NCBI GenBank assembly: GCA_947455285.1
Contig: CANGOK010000154.1
Location: 1 to 7,892, forward strand
Reading direction: 5' to 3'
Source of the DNA: Beijerinckiaceae bacterium
Lineage (GTDB): Bacteria; Pseudomonadota; Alphaproteobacteria; Rhizobiales; Beijerinckiaceae
Length of the DNA stretch: 7,892 bases
Shown piece after piece: positions 5,069-7,892 of this stretch. Each line of letters begins with the position of its first letter. The first letter of the stretch is position 1. The notes under the pieces are model-generated. The model was not told the DNA's origin. It ran no database searches and worked only from the letters and a program-made list of their open reading frames with translations. The translations under genes and the position numbers were made by a program.

Positions 5069-6471
5069 TGTTTGCGGGCCTGCGAGGCGCCAAGTCGGGC
5101 GGCGGCACGCGCTCAATTGCGCGGCGTCTGTTCGTTTCCGCGATTTTATGGAGCGTGGCGCTGCTGCTGGTGGCGGGCGTCATCATCTCTGACATTTACA
5201 GGCGCACGACCGAACAGGCCTTTGATCAGCGACTTGGCGTCTATCTGCGCGCCATTGTCGCCGATGTCGCTACGCCCGGCGATGATCAAAGGTTGGAGCC
5301 CGGCCAGTTGGGCGAACCGCAATTCGAGCTGACCTTGTCGGGCTGGTATTGGGAAGTGACCCGGCTTGATGTCGAAAAGCCAGAGTTTCGCGCCTCCCGT
5401 TCGCTTTTCGCCATGCAATTGCCAAGGCTGTCGAGCCTTGGGGTGCAGGCGGGGCTCGGCGGCTCGCGCAGCGGCTACGCCATCGGGCCGGAGGGGCGGC
5501 GCATCCGGATCGTGGAGCGCGAAATTGATATTGGCGATTCCGGCATCTATCTCGTGCAGGTCGCGGCGACGACCGAAGAGGTGGAGGCGCAAATTTGGCG
5601 TTTTTATATCGCCCTTGCCGTGACCTTCGGGGTTCTGGCGGTCGCGCTGGCTGGCGCGGCGGCCATGCAGGTGCGCTTTGGCCTGCGCCCGCTTCGCGCC
5701 TTGCAGGAAGAAGTTTCCGCGATCCGCCAAGGGGAGCGTGACAAGATTGAGGGGCGCTTTTCGGAGGATCTGGCTCCTTTGGCGGGCGAACTGAACCTGC
5801 TCATCGATTCCAATCGTGAAATTCTTGAGCGCGCCCGCACGCAGGTGGGCAATCTCGCCCATGGTCTGAAAACGCCCCTCAGCGTGCTTCTCAACGATGC
5901 CCGGACGGAGGCTACGCCGTTAGCTGAAAAGGTTGAGGAGCAGGCGCGGATCATGAGCGATCAGGTGACCTGGTACCTCGACCGCGCCCGCGCCGCCGCC
6001 CGCACTAATGTGATAGGGGCGGTTACGGAGGTTGAACCCGCGGTCGCGGCCCTCGTGCGGACCTTCCAGAAGATTTACGCGGGGCGTGGCTTGGCCTTCA
6101 CGGCGCAGGTCGAGGCGGGGCTGAAATTTCGCGGGGAACGACAGGATTTCGAGGAGATGATCGGAAACCTGCTCGACAATGCCGGAAAATGGGCCTCCAG
6201 CCGTGTGGAAATCAGCGCTTTTCCGTTGGCGGAGGCTGAAGCGGGGCGGCCTACGTTCGAAACGGTCATCGAGGATGACGGGCCCGGCTTGCCTCATGAC
6301 GAGAGGGCGCGGGCGCTGGCCCGGGGCCTCAGGCTTGACGAAACGAAACCCGGTTCTGGCCTTGGCCTCTCTATTGTGAGCGATCTCGTAGCCCTGCATG
6401 GGGGCGAGGTGAAGCTTGAGGATAGCCCGCTCGGGGGCTTAAGGGTGCGGCTGAGGTTGCCGATGATGTGA
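5068..6471 (+). CDS. feuQ: PhoQ/FeuQ-type membrane sensor histidine kinase
   Basis: A 467-residue inner-membrane kinase and the partner of the regulator just upstream. Membrane segment 1 spans about 21-43 and segment 2 about 179-202, enclosing a periplasmic sensor of roughly 135 residues. A HAMP-like linker (FGLRPLRALQEEVSAIRQGE) leads to the dimerisation helix with the phosphoacceptor His265 in NLAHGLKTPLSVLLNDA; the HGLKTPL form is characteristic of the PhoQ/FeuQ branch. The ATP-binding domain has the N box (Asn367 and Asn371 in IGNLLDNAGKW), the DDGPG box (403-407) and GSGLGLSIV (429-437), so it should be active. Length agrees with FeuQ-like kinases. The preceding secreted PepSY-like protein is a plausible inhibitor of the sensor domain. 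The specific signal is unknown. Confidence 0.87.
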   Translation: MFAGLRGAKSGGGTRSIARRLFVSAILWSVALLLVAGVIISDIYRRTTEQAFDQRLGVYLRAIVADVATPGDDQRLEPGQLGEPQFELTLSGWYWEVTRLDVEKPEFRASRSLFAMQLPRLSSLGVQAGLGGSRSGYAIGPEGRRIRIVEREIDIGDSGIYLVQVAATTEEVEAQIWRFYIALAVTFGVLAVALAGAAAMQVRFGLRPLRALQEEVSAIRQGERDKIEGRFSEDLAPLAGELNLLIDSNREILERARTQVGNLAHGLKTPLSVLLNDARTEATPLAEKVEEQARIMSDQVTWYLDRARAAARTNVIGAVTEVEPAVAALVRTFQKIYAGRGLAFTAQVEAGLKFRGERQDFEEMIGNLLDNAGKWASSRVEISAFPLAEAEAGRPTFETVIEDDGPGLPHDERARALARGLRLDETKPGSGLGLSIVSDLVALHGGEVKLEDSPLGGLRVRLRLPMM

Positions 6472-6519
6472 GGCTTGGCGCCTCTTCTGACGATTCGCCT
6501 TTCCCTCGGCCCCCTACAC

Positions 6520-6533
6520 GGGCTAAACAGCCC
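6520..6533 (+). promoter_or_regulatory. Hairpin at the expected ccmI ribosome-binding position
   Basis: GGGCT (6520-6524) and AGCCC (6529-6533) form a perfect five-base-pair stem with loop AAAC, ending two bases before the ccmI ATG. No Shine-Dalgarno motif is visible within 20 bases upstream of that ATG. The 64-base gap 6472-6535 holds no convincing -35/-10 promoter pair and no T-tailed terminator. Confidence 0.3.
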
Positions 6534-6535
6534 TG

Positions 6536-7609
6536 ATGATCTGGGTCGTTTTCGCCGCCATGACTGGCGCCGCCGTGCTGGCTTTTCTCTGGCCTCTGTC
6601 CAGAAAGCCGCGCGGTGAGGCGCGTCTGGCGATTGAGACAAATCTCTACAGGGCCGAACTCGCCGATATCGAAAGGGATGTCGAGCGTGGCCTGATGACG
6701 GCTGCGGATGGAGAAGAGGCCAAGACCGAAGCTGCGCGGCGCCTGTTGGCGAGTACGGCTGCGCAGGCCGAGCCTTCATCGCGGGGAAGCGTGCAGGCGG
6801 CTTCCCTGCTGGTCGTACTGGTCGTGCCCGCGCTGACCCTCGTCCTTTATGCGCGCCTTGGCGCTCCCGATTATGTGGACATGCCTCTTGAGGCGCGGCT
6901 TCAGGCGCAGCCGACAAATATGGACATGGCGGCGGCGCTCGCCCGGGTCGAAGCGCATCTTGCGCAGGAGCCCGACGACGCCCGAGGTTGGGAGATTTTG
7001 GCGCAGGTCTATACGCGCCTTGAGCGTGCCGATGGCGCCGCTCGGGCCTATCGCAATCTGATCCGTCTGGAGGGCGCTTCGCCGGACCTTCTGATGGCGC
7101 TTGGTCAGAGCCTCATTTTCTCCAATCAGGGCAGAGTTGATGAGGAAGCGCAGGCCGCTTTCGAAAAGGCGCTGCTCATCGAACCGGCGCGTCTTGAGCC
7201 GCGCTTCTATCTCGCGCTCGCAGCCGAGCAGAAAGGCGACAAGGCGGCCGCGCTCGAAGGCTTTACGAAATTGCTGGCGGATGCCCCTGAGGCTCCTTTC
7301 GCGGATCTGGTGCGGGACCGGATTGCGCGGCTTGGCGGCGAAGCGGCGCCTTCGCAAGGCGCGGCCATAGCGGCCATGCCGCCCGCCGAGCGCGATGCGA
7401 CGATCCGCGCCATGGTCGAGGGACTTGCAGCGCGCCTCGAGGCCAATGGCGGCGGTCTTGAGGAATGGTCGCGCCTGGTGCGCGCCTATTCGGTTTTGAA
7501 CGAAACTGAAAAGGCGCGCGCTGCGCTTTTGCAGGCGCGCAAGGCGCTGGGCGCTGACGCCGCCGCCACGCTTGACGCGCTGGCGAGCGAACTTGGGCTG
7601 GGAGGCTGA
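6536..7609 (+). CDS. ccmI: c-type cytochrome biogenesis protein CcmI (CycH)
   Basis: A 357-residue membrane protein that in System I cytochrome c maturation holds apocytochromes by their C-terminal region and delivers them to the CcmF/CcmH haem ligase. The N-terminus MIWVVFAAMTGAAVLAFLWP is the typical first membrane segment. A cytoplasmic loop follows with YRAELADIERDVERGLM, a family hallmark, then membrane segment 2 (about 87-108). The periplasmic part has TPR repeats at about 148-260 (WEILAQVYTRLERADGAARA, AFEKALLIEPARLEPRFYLA, KGDKAAALEGFTKLL) and a helical C-terminal region with MPPAERDATIRAMVEGLAAR. Length is normal for alphaproteobacterial CcmI. No good ribosome site precedes the ATG. 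ccmE follows after four bases, as in standard ccmIEFH (cycHJKL) operons. Confidence 0.93.
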   Translation: MIWVVFAAMTGAAVLAFLWPLSRKPRGEARLAIETNLYRAELADIERDVERGLMTAADGEEAKTEAARRLLASTAAQAEPSSRGSVQAASLLVVLVVPALTLVLYARLGAPDYVDMPLEARLQAQPTNMDMAAALARVEAHLAQEPDDARGWEILAQVYTRLERADGAARAYRNLIRLEGASPDLLMALGQSLIFSNQGRVDEEAQAAFEKALLIEPARLEPRFYLALAAEQKGDKAAALEGFTKLLADAPEAPFADLVRDRIARLGGEAAPSQGAAIAAMPPAERDATIRAMVEGLAARLEANGGGLEEWSRLVRAYSVLNETEKARAALLQARKALGADAAATLDALASELGLGG

Positions 7610-7613
7610 GCCA

Positions 7614-7892
7614 ATGACCCGCAAGGGCCGCAGATTGACCCTCATTGCATCCATGCTCGTTGTGCTTGGCGTAGCGGCGGGCCTCGTGCTTTTCGCCATG
7701 CGTGATTCCATCGTCTTCTTTTACGGTCCCACCGAACTCGCCACGAAGGCCGTGAGCCCCGGAACGCGCCTGCGCATCGGCGGGCTCGTGAAGGACGGGT
7801 CGGTGCAGCGTGGCGAAAACAAGTCCATGCCATTCGTAATCACTGATTCCAACAAGGATGTCCGCGTGGCCTATACGGGGCAGGTTCCCGAC
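7614..7892 (+). CDS. ccmE: Cytochrome c haem chaperone CcmE (CycJ), 3'-partial
   Basis: The first 93 codons of CcmE, the periplasmic haem chaperone that receives haem from CcmC and passes it to CcmF. Visible are the basic start MTRKGRRLTLIA, a single membrane anchor (about residues 9-28), the conserved DSIVFFYGPTEL, the beta-barrel strand RLRIGGLVKDGSVQRG, and VRVAYTGQVPD at the end of the window. The haem-binding histidine motif of the family lies further downstream and is not seen. GGAGG at 7601-7605, inside the end of ccmI, lies eight bases before the ATG and supports the start and coupling to ccmI. Confidence 0.95.
   Translation, partial: MTRKGRRLTLIASMLVVLGVAAGLVLFAMRDSIVFFYGPTELATKAVSPGTRLRIGGLVKDGSVQRGENKSMPFVITDSNKDVRVAYTGQVPD

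Noticed and set aside
4055..5116. 353-codon open frame on the - strand opposite the PepSY-like gene and response regulator
   Set aside because: It mirrors the codon structure of the feuP-like gene, has no recognisable motif and no own ribosome site; a shadow of real coding.
6776..7711. 311-codon open frame on the - strand opposite ccmI and ccmE
   Set aside because: The opposite strand encodes two well-recognised ccm genes; the antisense translation is low-complexity and Arg-rich.

Overview
The window looks like a chromosomal piece of an alphaproteobacterium. The high GC content, with strong G/C preference at third codon positions, and the family content both point to Hyphomicrobiales (rhizobial or methanotroph-like relatives). 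The genus cannot be fixed from the sequence alone. Every gene I can support lies on the + strand, packed head to tail with gaps of 64 bases or less and several start/stop overlaps.

Region 1 (1-4043) is phage-derived. It opens inside the C-terminal part of a very large gene transfer agent (GTA) or phage baseplate/host-specificity protein of the RcGTA gp15 type. Next comes a tail-fibre-like protein with an N-terminal DUF2793 module and a C-terminal C1q-like jelly roll. A compact lysis cassette follows: a GH108 muramidase endolysin, a small holin-like membrane protein, an Rz-like inner-membrane spanin, and an Rz1-like outer-membrane spanin lipoprotein that starts inside the Rz gene in the +1 frame. 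Together these would finish the tail, contact the recipient cell, and release particles by opening the inner membrane, the wall and the outer membrane in turn.

Region 2 (4040-6471) is a host regulatory operon. It encodes a small secreted PepSY-like protein, an OmpR-family response regulator and a PhoQ/FeuQ-type sensor kinase, in an arrangement resembling rhizobial feuN-feuP-feuQ. Its first start codon overlaps the o-spanin stop codon as ATGA, so phage-derived and host genes abut without any spacer.

Region 3 (6536-7892, running off the end) begins the cytochrome c maturation operon: ccmI (cycH) and then the first 93 codons of ccmE (cycJ).

The points most worth attention are the overlapping spanin pair, the lysis cassette sitting directly after a GTA-like tail module, the ATGA junction between lysis and regulatory genes with alternative RNA hairpins just upstream, and the C1q-like end of the tail fibre. 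I saw no tRNA, rRNA, CRISPR array, insertion sequence, integrase or attachment site. There is no gene-free stretch longer than 64 bases.
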